A stretch of 64,000 bases of DNA from Streptomyces koelreuteriae (GCF_018604545.1 NZ_CP075896.1:372001-436000), one strand, 5' to 3'. Counted from the stretch's first letter, positions 43,876-53,079 are shown. The notes: generated by a model not told the origin, from the letters alone. Numbers and translations are program-made.

Positions 43876-46263
43876 ATGACCCCGGACGAGCCGTTGGACG
43901 AGGGCGTGGCCGCCCGTGTCGTCATCGCCGCCGACGGCACGCTCACCGGGTGGAACGAGGGGGCCCGCCGCCTCCTGGGCCACACGTCCGCCGACGTCGT
44001 GGGCCGCCCGGCCGCCGAGCTGCTGGCCGACGACGCCACCGCGCCACCCGCGCCCCACGACGCCCGCTGGAGCGGCATGCTCGCGCTGCGTCACCGCGAC
44101 GGCCGCACGGTGTCCGTGTGGGTGCTCGCCCACCGCAGACCGCCGGAGGGCGAGGCGTCCGAGTGGTTCGCGGTGTCCCCGCCGGAGGCCGACGACCTGG
44201 GGCCGGAGGACGACCCGCTGGTGCGGGCGGCCCTCACCCAGTCGCCCTGCGCCACGATGATCTTCGACGAGGGGCTGCGGCTGCGCGGCGTCAACGAGGC
44301 CATGGCGGATCTGCTCGGCATGCCCGCCGACCGTCTGCGGGGTCTGAGACCCACGGACATCGGCAGCCGGCCGCAGAACACCGAGCTCGAGGAGAATCTG
44401 CGCCGGGTGCTGAGCACCGGCCACCGGCAGGACATGCAGACGTACATGAAGGCCAGCGGCGAGTCCCGGGGCGCGCACGCCTGGCTGGCCCGGATCGCAC
44501 CGCTCACCGACCCGTCCGGCCAGGTGCGGGGCGTGTGCGTGACCGCCCACGACTTCAGCGACCAGTACCGGGCGCGGGAGCGGCTGCAACTGGTGAACGA
44601 GGCCAGCGTGCGCATCGGCACCACCCTCGACGTCACCCGTACGGCCCAGGAGCTGGCGGACGTGTGCGTGCCGGCGCTCGCCGACTTCGTCAGCGTCGAC
44701 CTGCTCGACACCCGGGAGCACGGCGGCGAGTCCGCGGGGCCGCCCGTCCCGCCGGTGGGTCTGCGCCGGGCCGCCCACCAGTCGATCAACTCGGGCAGCC
44801 CCGAGGCCGTCACCAAGCCGGGGCAGGTCGAGATCTACCCGGATGCCTCCCCGCAGGCCGCCTCGCTGATCGCGGGCCACGCGGTGGTGGCCTCGGGATC
44901 GGAGGAGGACCTCGAACGGTGGCTCGCCTGGGATCCGGTCCGCTTCCGCCGGGTCCGCGAGTACGGCATCCACTCCACGATGTCCGTCCCGCTCCAGGCC
45001 AGGGGCACCATCCTCGGGGTCGCGGTGTTCACCCGTTTTCGGCGCACCGAGGACTTCACGGACGACGATGTGCTGCTGGCCGAGGAGGTCACGGCCCGGG
45101 CCGCCGTCTGCATCGACAACGCGCGCCGCTACTCCCGCGAGCGGGAGACGACCCTCACGCTGCAGCGCAGTCTGCTGCCCCGGCATCTGCCGCGCACCGC
45201 CGCGGTGGAGGCGGCCTCCCGCTATCTGCCCGCCACCCGCACCGGTGTGGGCGGCGACTGGTTCGACGTGATCCCGCTGTCCGGGATGCGGGTCGCCATG
45301 GTCGTCGGGGACGTCGTCGGCCACGGCATCCAGGCCTCGGCCACCATGGGCCGGCTGCGCACCGCCGTCCGCACCCTCGCCGACATCGATCTGGCCCCCG
45401 ACGAACTGCTCACCCACCTCGACGACCTGGTCGTCCGGCTGTCCCAGGAGTCCGGCGGCGAAGACGCGGCCGGTACCGGCGAGGTCGGGGCGACCTGCCT
45501 CTACGCGGTGTACGACCCGGTGTCGCGGCGCTGCACCCTGGCCCGGGCCGGGCACCCGCAGCCCTTCCTGGTCCCACCGGACGGCCCGGCGCGGCAGCTC
45601 GACCTGCCCTCCGGTCCCCCGCTCGGTGTCGGGGGACTGCCGTTCGAGAGCGCCGAGGTGGAGCTGCGGGAGGGCAGTGTCCTGTCGTTCCACACGGACG
45701 GGCTCCTCGCGAGCCGCGAACGGGACGTCGACACGAGCCAGCGGATGCTGCGCGAGGCCCTGTCGGCGACCGCCGGCTCGCTGGACGAGGTCTGCGACCG
45801 CGTGCTGCAGGCGCTGCTCCCCGCGGGCGGCTCCGCCGACGACGTGGCCCTGCTGCTGGCCCGCACCCGGGGTCTGCCGTCCTCCCAGGTCGCGACCTGG
45901 GACATCCCGGCCGACCCGGCGCTGGTGGCCCCCATCCGCAAGCAGGTCGTCGAGCAGCTCGACCGCTGGGGGCTGATCGAGGCCACGTTCACCGCGGAGC
46001 TGGTGGTGAGCGAGCTGGTCACCAACGCCATCCGCTACGGAGCCAAGCCCATCCGGCTACGGCTGATCCACGACGCGGACACGCTGATCTGTGAGGTGTC
46101 CGACACCAACCACACGGCCCCGCATCTGCGCCGGGCCAAGACCTGGGACGAGGGGGGCCGCGGTCTGCTCCTGGTCGCCCAGCTCACCCAGCGCTGGGGC
46201 AGCAGGCACACCGCGGACGGCAAGACGATCTGGGCGGAGCTGACGATGCTCGACGCGATGTGA
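43876..46263 (+). CDS. SpoIIE-type PP2C phosphatase with PAS-PAS-GAF sensors and ATPase domain
   Basis: A 795-residue protein, the third of this class in the window. Two PAS-like regions (about 10-110, 120-235) precede a GAF domain (about 245-420). The PP2C domain has GVGGDWFDVIPL, VVGDVVGHGIQA and SFHTDGLLASRE. The C-terminal RsbW-type HATPase (about 660-795) has SELVTNAIRYG and GGRGLLLVAQL. Domain order differs from the protein at 3567 (GAF-PAS-GAF). It may set the phosphorylation state of an anti-sigma antagonist in response to a small molecule. ATG at 43876 follows GGAG by eight bases; earlier open frame lacks bias. Confidence 0.9.
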   Translation: MTPDEPLDEGVAARVVIAADGTLTGWNEGARRLLGHTSADVVGRPAAELLADDATAPPAPHDARWSGMLALRHRDGRTVSVWVLAHRRPPEGEASEWFAVSPPEADDLGPEDDPLVRAALTQSPCATMIFDEGLRLRGVNEAMADLLGMPADRLRGLRPTDIGSRPQNTELEENLRRVLSTGHRQDMQTYMKASGESRGAHAWLARIAPLTDPSGQVRGVCVTAHDFSDQYRARERLQLVNEASVRIGTTLDVTRTAQELADVCVPALADFVSVDLLDTREHGGESAGPPVPPVGLRRAAHQSINSGSPEAVTKPGQVEIYPDASPQAASLIAGHAVVASGSEEDLERWLAWDPVRFRRVREYGIHSTMSVPLQARGTILGVAVFTRFRRTEDFTDDDVLLAEEVTARAAVCIDNARRYSRERETTLTLQRSLLPRHLPRTAAVEAASRYLPATRTGVGGDWFDVIPLSGMRVAMVVGDVVGHGIQASATMGRLRTAVRTLADIDLAPDELLTHLDDLVVRLSQESGGEDAAGTGEVGATCLYAVYDPVSRRCTLARAGHPQPFLVPPDGPARQLDLPSGPPLGVGGLPFESAEVELREGSVLSFHTDGLLASRERDVDTSQRMLREALSATAGSLDEVCDRVLQALLPAGGSADDVALLLARTRGLPSSQVATWDIPADPALVAPIRKQVVEQLDRWGLIEATFTAELVVSELVTNAIRYGAKPIRLRLIHDADTLICEVSDTNHTAPHLRRAKTWDEGGRGLLLVAQLTQRWGSRHTADGKTIWAELTMLDAM

Positions 46264-46329
46264 GCGTTCTTACCGGAGCCTGGTTTCATGGGCGGGCACC
46301 GCCTGTAACGCGCTCCGGAGGACCTCGCC

Positions 46330-47586
46330 CTGAACACCCCGCTCGCCGAAGTCCTGTCCGTGGCGCTGCTGGCCGCGGTGCTCGTCTGGGCCGTCGTCCG
46401 TCCCAAGGGGCTGCCCGAGGCCGTACTGGCGGTTCCGGCCGCCGGGCTCGCGGTCGCCGTCGGCGTGATCTCGCCCGCGCACGCGTGGGAGGAGATCCAG
46501 CGGCTGGGGCCCGTGGTCGGCTTCCTCGCGGCCGTGCTGGTGCTCGCCCACTTCTGCGACGTGGAGGGACTCTTCAGGGCGTGCGGGGCATGGATGGCCC
46601 GCTGGGCGGCGGGGCGTCCCGGGCGGCTGCTGACCGCGGTGTTCGCACTGGCCTCCGTCATCACGGCCGTGCTCAGCCTGGACGCCACGGTCGTCCTGCT
46701 GACCCCGGTCGTGCTCGCCACCGCCACCAGGATGGGCGTCGAGGCCCGGCCGCACCTCTACGCGTGCGCGCACCTGTCCAACACCGCGTCCCTGCTGCTG
46801 CCGGTCTCCAATCTGACCAACCTCCTCGCCTTCGCGGCGAGCGGGCTGAGCTTCACCCGGTTCACGGCGCTGATGGCGCTGCCCTGGCTGGTCGCGATCG
46901 CCGCCGAGTACCTGATCTTCCGGCGGTTCTTCGCCCGGGAACTGGTCGCCCCGCTCCCCGCCGCCGACCCCGAGCGGCCTCCTGAGCTGCCGCTGTTCGC
47001 CCTGGTCACGGTGGGCTGCACCCTCGCCGGATTCGTGGTGGCCTCCGCCCTCGGGATCGCACCGGCGTGGGCCGCGCTGGCGGGTGCGCTGGTGCTGGCC
47101 GGGCGGGCGCTGCTGCGGCGGCGCGCCACCCCGCTGACGGTGGTGCGCTCCGCCGCCCCGGCCTTCCTGGCGTTCGTCCTCGCGCTCGGCGTCGTCGTTC
47201 GCGCGGTCGTCGACAACGGCCTCGCCGACGCCCTCCACCGTGTGCTGCCCGACGGCTCGGGCCTGCTCGCGCTGCTGGGCGTGGCCGCGCTGGCCGCCGT
47301 CCTGGCGAACCTCATCAACAACCTGCCCGCGGTGCTGGTGCTGCTGCCGCTGACCGCCGGGGCCGGTCCCGGAGCCGTGCTGGCGGTGCTGCTCGGCGTG
47401 AACATCGGCCCCAATCTGACCTACGCCGGTTCGCTGGCGACCCTGCTGTGGCGGCGGATCGTGCAGCGGCACGGGCACCGCGTCGAGCTCGGGGAGTTCA
47501 CCCGGCTCGGGCTGCTCGCGGTGCCCGCCGCGCTGGTGCCGGCCGTGGTGGCGCTGTGGCTGTCGCTGGCGGTCGTCGGGGGCTGA
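46330..47586 (+). CDS. ArsB/NhaD-like (SLC13 family) membrane transporter
   Basis: About 418 residues with roughly eleven transmembrane segments. LDATVVLLTPVVLATA and NLINNLPAVLVLLPL are the paired helical hairpins of the arsenite/citrate/Na+ transporter fold. It may export arsenite or carry an organic anion; no arsenic regulator lies nearby. A CTG at 46330 is the best start: GGAGG is eight bases upstream and reading gives MNTPLAEVLSVALLAAVL, whereas the first canonical start (GTG 46360) cuts into the first membrane helix and lacks a ribosome-binding site. Confidence 0.82.
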   Translation: MNTPLAEVLSVALLAAVLVWAVVRPKGLPEAVLAVPAAGLAVAVGVISPAHAWEEIQRLGPVVGFLAAVLVLAHFCDVEGLFRACGAWMARWAAGRPGRLLTAVFALASVITAVLSLDATVVLLTPVVLATATRMGVEARPHLYACAHLSNTASLLLPVSNLTNLLAFAASGLSFTRFTALMALPWLVAIAAEYLIFRRFFARELVAPLPAADPERPPELPLFALVTVGCTLAGFVVASALGIAPAWAALAGALVLAGRALLRRRATPLTVVRSAAPAFLAFVLALGVVVRAVVDNGLADALHRVLPDGSGLLALLGVAALAAVLANLINNLPAVLVLLPLTAGAGPGAVLAVLLGVNIGPNLTYAGSLATLLWRRIVQRHGHRVELGEFTRLGLLAVPAALVPAVVALWLSLAVVGG

Positions 47587-47597
47587 GTCGCGCCCGG

Positions 47598-49748
47598 TCA
47601 GCGACCGCGACCGCCGTAGCCGTAGCCGTAGCCGTAGCCGTAGCCGTAGCCGTAGCCGTAGCCAGGGTGGCCGTATCCGTAGCCGTGGCCGGGGTAGCCG
47701 TCGTCGCCGTCTCCTGAGCAGTGGTAGCCGTGGTAGTGGCACGTGGTGCTGGGCGAGGGGCTCGGGGACTCCGGCCGGGACGTCGACGGAGCGGCGGTCG
47801 GGGTGGGGGCCGGTTCGGGTGTCCTGGACGGTGTCGGGGTGGGGGTCGGTGTGGGCGCGGCCGTCGGCACCGGCGCGGCGGCCTCCCAGTTGACGACCTC
47901 CATCTGGAGGTCGGTCTTGGAGGTGTCGATCACCCAGCGCTGGACCTCGTCGTCCGCCCGGGTCTTGAGGACCAGGGACCCCGAGCCGTCGGTCGCGGCC
48001 GGGGCGAGGGCGAGCTCCTGGTCCCGGCGGGGCACCAGGGCGCCCTGGAGGACGAAGTCGTAACTGATGTCCTTGATGTCGGGCCGGGACGGGCCCGTGC
48101 AGGGGGCCAGCCGCACCGAGTAGCCGAGCCGGGAGTCCAGGCACAGGTCGGGGTCGGCGCCGTTGCGCAGCAGCCCGTCGGTCTCGTACGTCCACTGCTG
48201 GGCGGGGGCGGAGGAGCAGGTGGTGAGTTCGGCTTCGGCGCCCTCGACGGCCTTCTTGCCGTCGACGCCGACGCACAGGCCCGAGGCGAGGTTGTGCAGC
48301 CGGCCGCGCAGGGCGCCCTTGCGGGCCTCGCCCGCCCCGATCCAGGACGGGTCTCGGGTCGGCTCGCCCGTGCCCGGGTCGGCCGCCTCGGAGGACTGGT
48401 CCGCGCCGGCCGGCGGGGCCGTGTCGCCGGAGTCGCCGATGGACCACAGGACCAGCGGGAGGACGACCAGGCCGCTGACGGTCAGGATGCCCACGGTGAG
48501 GTTGCGGCGGCGGGCGGCACGGCGGGCCGCCTTGTGGGCGGATCTTCGGGAGGCGGTGCGGGGGCCCACGGCGTCCGGGCCGGGGACCGTTCCACCGGCC
48601 GGCGCCGGCGCGTCGGGCGGGGTGGTGGGGAATACCTCATGGGCGTGGGCCAAGGCCTGCGCCAGAGCCCGCGTCCGGTCCTGCGCCGGGTCCCGTGACT
48701 GGTCCTGCGTCTGGACCGGGCCCCGCGGTGGGGCCTGCGCTTCCCTTTCGGCTGCGGGGGCGGGTGGCGCGGTCACCGGGTCGGCGGGGTCGGTGAAGGA
48801 CTCCCCGATCGCGCCGGCGAGGGCGACGGGGTCCGGGAAGGCCGCACGCGCGGCACCGGCCGGTTCCGTGCCGGCCGTCTCCTCGGGTGCGGCGCTCTCC
48901 GGGGAGGCCTGGGCGGCACCGCTCGCCGCACTCTCGGCGTACTCCTGACCGCCCCAGCCGAGCACCGCCTCCGCCAGGGCGACGCCGAGCCCGTGGTTGA
49001 ACCGGTCGAGCTGGTCCGCGGCGGCGCTGCAGTGCCCGCATCCCTCGATATGCGCGCGTAGATCGGGGTCGAGGTCGAGGGCGCCCCTTCGATACGTGAC
49101 GTCGAGCAGACGCAGATAGCGCCGGCATTCCTCGTCGGGGGCGGTTTCGCGGTGGACCTGGAGGCACTCCTCGCGCATCCGGTCGCGGGCCCGGGCCAGT
49201 TCGACCCGCGCGCCCTCCTCGTCCAGGCCGAGCAGCCCGCCGGGAGCCGTGAGCGGTTCGGCCTCGACCTCGACGTGCCACAGCAGGCAGCGGGCCGACT
49301 GGGGCAACCGCTGGAAGGCCCCGGACAGCAGGCGACGGTGTCGCTGCGGCAGCAGCCGGGCGGCCGGGCGCTCCCCGTCACCGGCCTCGGACAGCAGATC
49401 CGGGTGGAGCATGTCGCGTCGGTGGTCTCCGGCCCACTCGGCCGCGATCCGCCGCACGGTGACGAGCAGTTGGGGCCGCCAGGCGGATGTCGGACCGTTC
49501 TGGCGCAGGCTCTCGCCGAAGAGCCGGGTGAAGGCGGCCGTGGTGAGCATTCCGGCGAAATGCGGACCGGCGGTGCACAGCCGGGCGTAGGCGAAAGCCG
49601 CCTCCCAGTGCCGGTCCAGCAACTCGCCGACGGGATGGAGCGCGGGCGTCGCACCCGTCCACTTCCTGAGCTCGGCGCTCAGTTGCTCGTCCGTCGGGCC
49701 GAACCTGCGGGCCGGGGCCGGGGAATTCGACGGACTTGCGTCGTTCAC
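47598..49748 (-). CDS. Membrane protein fusing sigma-factor-like, zinc-finger and ricin-lectin domains (paralog 2)
   Basis: A 716-residue paralog of the protein at 33615. The sigma-like segments (LLVTVRRIAAEW; FQRLPQSARCLLWHVE at 145-160) and zinc finger His233-x3-Cys237-x2-Cys240 (AHIEGCGHC) are conserved. A long disordered Ala/Pro/Gln linker (270-400) precedes the membrane span (VGILTVSGLVVLPLVLW, 419-435). The ricin-like domain follows (about 465-600: GLCVGVDGKKA, QQWTYETDGLLRN, LCLDSRLG). The C-terminus ends in Pro/Thr repeats and eight Tyr-Gly dipeptides. GTG at 49748 has AGAGGA eight bases upstream. Likely a cell-surface lectin-linked regulator; function not shown. Confidence 0.82.
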   Translation of the reverse strand: MNDASPSNSPAPARRFGPTDEQLSAELRKWTGATPALHPVGELLDRHWEAAFAYARLCTAGPHFAGMLTTAAFTRLFGESLRQNGPTSAWRPQLLVTVRRIAAEWAGDHRRDMLHPDLLSEAGDGERPAARLLPQRHRRLLSGAFQRLPQSARCLLWHVEVEAEPLTAPGGLLGLDEEGARVELARARDRMREECLQVHRETAPDEECRRYLRLLDVTYRRGALDLDPDLRAHIEGCGHCSAAADQLDRFNHGLGVALAEAVLGWGGQEYAESAASGAAQASPESAAPEETAGTEPAGAARAAFPDPVALAGAIGESFTDPADPVTAPPAPAAEREAQAPPRGPVQTQDQSRDPAQDRTRALAQALAHAHEVFPTTPPDAPAPAGGTVPGPDAVGPRTASRRSAHKAARRAARRRNLTVGILTVSGLVVLPLVLWSIGDSGDTAPPAGADQSSEAADPGTGEPTRDPSWIGAGEARKGALRGRLHNLASGLCVGVDGKKAVEGAEAELTTCSSAPAQQWTYETDGLLRNGADPDLCLDSRLGYSVRLAPCTGPSRPDIKDISYDFVLQGALVPRRDQELALAPAATDGSGSLVLKTRADDEVQRWVIDTSKTDLQMEVVNWEAAAPVPTAAPTPTPTPTPSRTPEPAPTPTAAPSTSRPESPSPSPSTTCHYHGYHCSGDGDDGYPGHGYGYGHPGYGYGYGYGYGYGYGYGGRGR
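47614..47661 (-). repeat. Eight tandem CCGTAG units encoding (Tyr-Gly)8
   Basis: Eight perfect six-base repeats (CCGTAG on the plus strand, CTACGG on the coding strand) at the 3' end of the sigma/lectin gene. Degenerate copies continue to about 47700. Perfect hexamer arrays change length by slippage without breaking the frame. Confidence 0.95.
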
Positions 49749-49860
49749 GGCTGCATTCCTCTCAAGGACATGCGGAATAAAGTCCATACCAAGGGGTATG
49801 CCGGCACGGCGGCCTCGCGCATACGAAAGAACGGCGCGCTGTCCGCACGCCGACAGGGCA

Positions 49861-49894
49861 CACCTTTGCACAGCTCAGCGACAGGGAACAAGGC
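49861..49894 (-). promoter_or_regulatory. Conserved two-block element upstream of sigma/lectin paralog 2
   Basis: On the minus strand: GCCTTGTT, 14 bases, TGTGCAAAGGTG, the same blocks and gap as at 35421-35454 before paralog 1. It lies 112 bases from the start codon. Confidence 0.6.
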
Positions 49895-49934
49895 ATCTCA
49901 CGGTTTCGTGCATTGCGTAGACGCCCAGGGCTTT

Positions 49935-49949
49935 TTGACAAAATGTCAA
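49935..49949. promoter_or_regulatory. TTGACA-N3-TGTCAA dyad upstream of paralog 2
   Basis: A perfect six-base inverted repeat, TTGACAAAATGTCAA, matching the TGAC-N5-GTCA dyad at 35476 before paralog 1. One arm also reads as a -35 hexamer. Confidence 0.5.
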
Positions 49950-49991
49950 TCAGCCGCCCGAAAGGGATTTCCGGTCTGCTCCGCCCGACAT

Positions 49992-50975
49992 TTATGGCAG
50001 GTATTCGCCCGGTTCCCCTCGCCGTCCGGAAACGGCTGGGCCGGACGGGTCGCCGTACTTCGTCCGGTACGCGCCGGGCGGTATCCCGTAGCGCTCGCGG
50101 AAGACGCGGTTGAAGTGGAAGGGGCTGGCGAACCCCGAGGCCGCGGCCACCCGTTCCACGGGCAGGTCGGTGCCCTCCAGCAGCCGCGCGGCGTGCCGCA
50201 GCCGGGCCTCGCGCAGGGCGCGCATGGGCGACTGGCCGAGCTGTCGGCTGAACAGATGGGCGAAGCGGGACGGCGACAGGGCCACGTCCTCGGCGAGCGA
50301 GCGGACGGTGTGCGGGGCGCCCGGGTCGGCGGCGATCAGCTCCTCGGCCCGGCGGATCCGGGCGTCGAGGCCGGAGCGGGGCGCCGTCGGCAGGGCGCCG
50401 CCAGTCGTCAGCAGGACGATCTCCTCCAGTGCGCACAGGGCGAGTTCGCGGGCCGCGCTGCCGTGTGCGACGGCGACGGGCCCGTCCGGGGACGCCGGTG
50501 CGGGCGGGGTGGGCGGGGCCCCGGTCCCCGTCCAGCGGGCGTCGGTGTGCATCCGCAGGAACGCCGACTCGACGCGGCCGTGCACCCCGGCCGGGGCGGA
50601 CGCCACCACGTACACCCCGTCGCCGGTGTCGTACGGCCGCAGCCACCCGGCCCACGACGGGCGGGCCTGGCAGTGCGCCCACCAGAACCGCCAGTGCCGG
50701 GCGCCGGGCTCCACCGCGTAGCCGTGCGGGACACCCGGGGCGAGCGCCACGAGGTCACCCGCGCCGACCGAGGTCTCCACGGCGCCCTGCCGCAGCCGGC
50801 CCCGGCCTCCCGTGGTCCAGGTGAACAGCCAGCTCGCGGAGCCGCGCGGACGGTTGACGGCGTAGCCGGGCGGCTGGTCGAAGTGGCCGAGCACGACCAG
50901 TCCGGGCGGCGGGGCGGGGTCCCCGTCGTTCCCGTTCGCAGCAGTGGTGGGCAATTCGTCAGCACGCACGGGCAT
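49992..50975 (-). CDS. AraC-family transcriptional regulator
   Basis: A 327-residue regulator. The N-terminal cupin-like ligand domain (about 25-120) contains LVALAPGVPHGYAVEPGA. The C-terminal double helix-turn-helix (about 205-315) has SLAEDVALSPSRFAHLFSRQ and VAAASGFASPFHFNRVFRE. It is divergent from the PhyH gene with about 60 bases between starts, a layout usual when the regulator controls that neighbour in response to a sugar-like ligand. Confidence 0.9.
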   Translation of the reverse strand: MPVRADELPTTAANGNDGDPAPPPGLVVLGHFDQPPGYAVNRPRGSASWLFTWTTGGRGRLRQGAVETSVGAGDLVALAPGVPHGYAVEPGARHWRFWWAHCQARPSWAGWLRPYDTGDGVYVVASAPAGVHGRVESAFLRMHTDARWTGTGAPPTPPAPASPDGPVAVAHGSAARELALCALEEIVLLTTGGALPTAPRSGLDARIRRAEELIAADPGAPHTVRSLAEDVALSPSRFAHLFSRQLGQSPMRALREARLRHAARLLEGTDLPVERVAAASGFASPFHFNRVFRERYGIPPGAYRTKYGDPSGPAVSGRRGEPGEYLP

Positions 50976-51036
50976 CCTCCTCCACGACAGGGCTGCCTAG
51001 TGTCGGACCGTGGACACCTGACTAAGGAGTGCGCTC

Positions 51037-51879
51037 ATGACAGTCACGGGCAACGGCGCCGCCGGCGCTTCCATCCTGGACCCCGCCGGGCTCCGGCGGT
51101 ACCGGGAGGGGTTCGAGGAGGACGGTTTCACCGTCGTGCGCGGGCTCTTCGGGACCGAGGAGATCGAGCTGCTGTGCGGGGAGTTCGCGGCCCTGCGGGC
51201 GGCCGGCCCGGTCCCCGGGCACTTCGAGCCGCGTGCGTCCGGGGCGGACGCGGATCCGCTGCGCGTCTGGCCTCGGGTGATGCACCCGCACGAGATCAAC
51301 GGCCGCGCCCGGGACGTCCTGCTGGACGCCCGGCTGCGCACGGTCCTGGAGGCGCTCCTCGGGGAGGAGGTCCTGGCCGCGCAGAGCATGTTCTACTTCA
51401 AGCCGCCGGGCGCCCGGGGCCAGGCGCTGCACCAGGACAACTTCTATCTGCGGGTGGAGCCGGGCACGTGTGTGGCGGCGTGGCTGGCGTGTGACGTGAT
51501 CGACCGGGAGAACGGCGGGCTGGAGGTCGTGCCGGGCACGCACCGCATGGACGTGTTCTGTCCGGAGGAGGCGGACGAGGGGGTTTCCTTCGCCCGGGAG
51601 TATGTTCCACCGCCGCCGGGGCTGGCGCCGGTGCCGGTGGACATGGCGCCGGGGGACGTTCTCTTCTTCAACGGCAGTCTGGTGCACGGGTCGCAGCCGA
51701 ACCGGTCGGACGAGCGGTTCCGGCGGTCGTTCATCGGGCACTACGTGGGGCGGTCGGCGGAGCGGATCGGTCGGTTCTACCGGACGTTGTCGATGAGCGG
51801 GGGGCGGGTGGTTCTGGAGGAGAGCGAGGGGGCGGGGCCCTGCGGGACGGAGTTCTCGTCGCCGCAGGGGCCGCACTGA
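51037..51879 (+). CDS. PhyH-type Fe(II)/2-oxoglutarate dioxygenase
   Basis: A 280-residue jelly-roll oxygenase. The metal triad is His-x-Asp in LHQDNFYLRV and a distal His in LVHGSQPNRS; the Arg of RSDERFRRSF probably binds 2-oxoglutarate. It hydroxylates or halogenates a small molecule of unknown identity; PhyH members of this size often act on sugars or secondary metabolites. ATG at 51037 follows AAGGAG. The AraC gene is divergent and probably controls it. Confidence 0.87.
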   Translation: MTVTGNGAAGASILDPAGLRRYREGFEEDGFTVVRGLFGTEEIELLCGEFAALRAAGPVPGHFEPRASGADADPLRVWPRVMHPHEINGRARDVLLDARLRTVLEALLGEEVLAAQSMFYFKPPGARGQALHQDNFYLRVEPGTCVAAWLACDVIDRENGGLEVVPGTHRMDVFCPEEADEGVSFAREYVPPPPGLAPVPVDMAPGDVLFFNGSLVHGSQPNRSDERFRRSFIGHYVGRSAERIGRFYRTLSMSGGRVVLEESEGAGPCGTEFSSPQGPH

Positions 51880-51895
51880 TCGGTTGCGAAGAAGC

Positions 51896-52864
51896 TCAGT
51901 GGCCGGCGATCGGATGTGCCGTGTAGGGACGCTCCAGCTCCTCGAGTTCCTTGTCACTGAGCTGGAGCTCGACTGCTGCCACCGCGTCCTCCAGGTGCCC
52001 GGGCTTCGACGCTCCCACGATCGGCGCCGTCACCGTGTTCTGGTGGAGCAGCCAGGCCAGGGCCACCTGGGCGCGCGGGACGCCGCGGTCGGTGGCGATG
52101 CGGGTGACGGCCTCGACGATGGTGCGGTCGCCCTCCTGGTAGAGGTTGCTGCCGAAGGTGTCGGTGGCGCTGCGGTCGGTCGTGGTGTCCCAGTCGCGGG
52201 TGAGGCGGCCGCGGGCGAGGGGGCTCCAGGGCAGTACGCCGACACCCTGGTCCGCGCAGAGGGGCAGCATCTCGCGCTCCTCCTCGCGGTAGACGAGGTT
52301 GTAGTGGTTCTGCATGGAGACGAAGCGGGTCCAGCCGTTCAGCCGGGCGGTGTACTGGGCCTTGGAGAACTGCCAGGCGTACATCGAACTGGCCCCGATG
52401 TAGCGGACCTTGCCGGCCTTGACGACGTCGTGCAGCGCCTCCATCGTCTCCTCGACCGGGGTGTGGGGGTCGTAGCGGTGGATCTGGTAGAGGTCGACGT
52501 AGTCGGTGCCGAGGCGGGTCAGGCTCTGGTCGAGCTCGGTGATGATCGCCTTGCGGGACAGTCCCCCGCCGTTCGGCCCGGGCCGCATCCGGCCGTGCAC
52601 CTTCGTCGCGAGCACGATCTCGTCGCGGCGGGCGAAGTCGCGCAGGGCACGGCCGGTGATCTCCTCGCTGGTGCCGTCGGAGTAGACGTTCGCCGTGTCG
52701 AAGAAGGTGATCCCCGCCTCGACCGCCTGCCGGATCAGCGGGCGCGAGGCCTCCTCGTCGAGGGTCCACTCGTGACGGCCGCGGTCGGGCAGGCCGTAGG
52801 TCATGCACCCCAGACAGATCCGGGAGACGTCCAGGCCCGTCGAACCGAGCTTCACGTACTGCAT
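51896..52864 (-). CDS. Aldo/keto reductase
   Basis: A 322-residue TIM-barrel NADPH-dependent reductase. It shows FFDTANVYSDGTSEE (catalytic Asp/Tyr), LATKVHGRMRPGPNG (Lys), and the His in YQIHRYDPHTP, the complete AKR tetrad. C-terminal VGASKPGHLEDAVAA binds the cofactor phosphate. It reduces aldehydes or ketones; the closest type is the broad-range YajO/YccK group. It is convergent with the PhyH gene, 16 bases apart. Confidence 0.92.
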   Translation of the reverse strand: MQYVKLGSTGLDVSRICLGCMTYGLPDRGRHEWTLDEEASRPLIRQAVEAGITFFDTANVYSDGTSEEITGRALRDFARRDEIVLATKVHGRMRPGPNGGGLSRKAIITELDQSLTRLGTDYVDLYQIHRYDPHTPVEETMEALHDVVKAGKVRYIGASSMYAWQFSKAQYTARLNGWTRFVSMQNHYNLVYREEEREMLPLCADQGVGVLPWSPLARGRLTRDWDTTTDRSATDTFGSNLYQEGDRTIVEAVTRIATDRGVPRAQVALAWLLHQNTVTAPIVGASKPGHLEDAVAAVELQLSDKELEELERPYTAHPIAGH

Positions 52865-53079
52865 CGTTGCTGCTCCTGCCTTCGGGAGGGGGGTTCCAGG
52901 GGGAGCGTACGTGCTCGTGTGCGCTCGAAGGCAGGGTGCGCCGGACCGGCTGACGGGCCGTCATCGTTGCTGCCCCCAGGTGACCGCACGGCGTGGGAGC
53001 GGCGGGGCGGCCGGAGCGCTGCCGCATCCTCGGCGGAGGTGACCGGCGCCCGGCCGGTCCGGGACGTACGGGAGAAGGC

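Noticed and set aside
46330..47586. Arsenic resistance operon
   Set aside because: The transporter fold fits, but no ArsC, ArsD, ArsH or arsenic-type ArsR is next to it.
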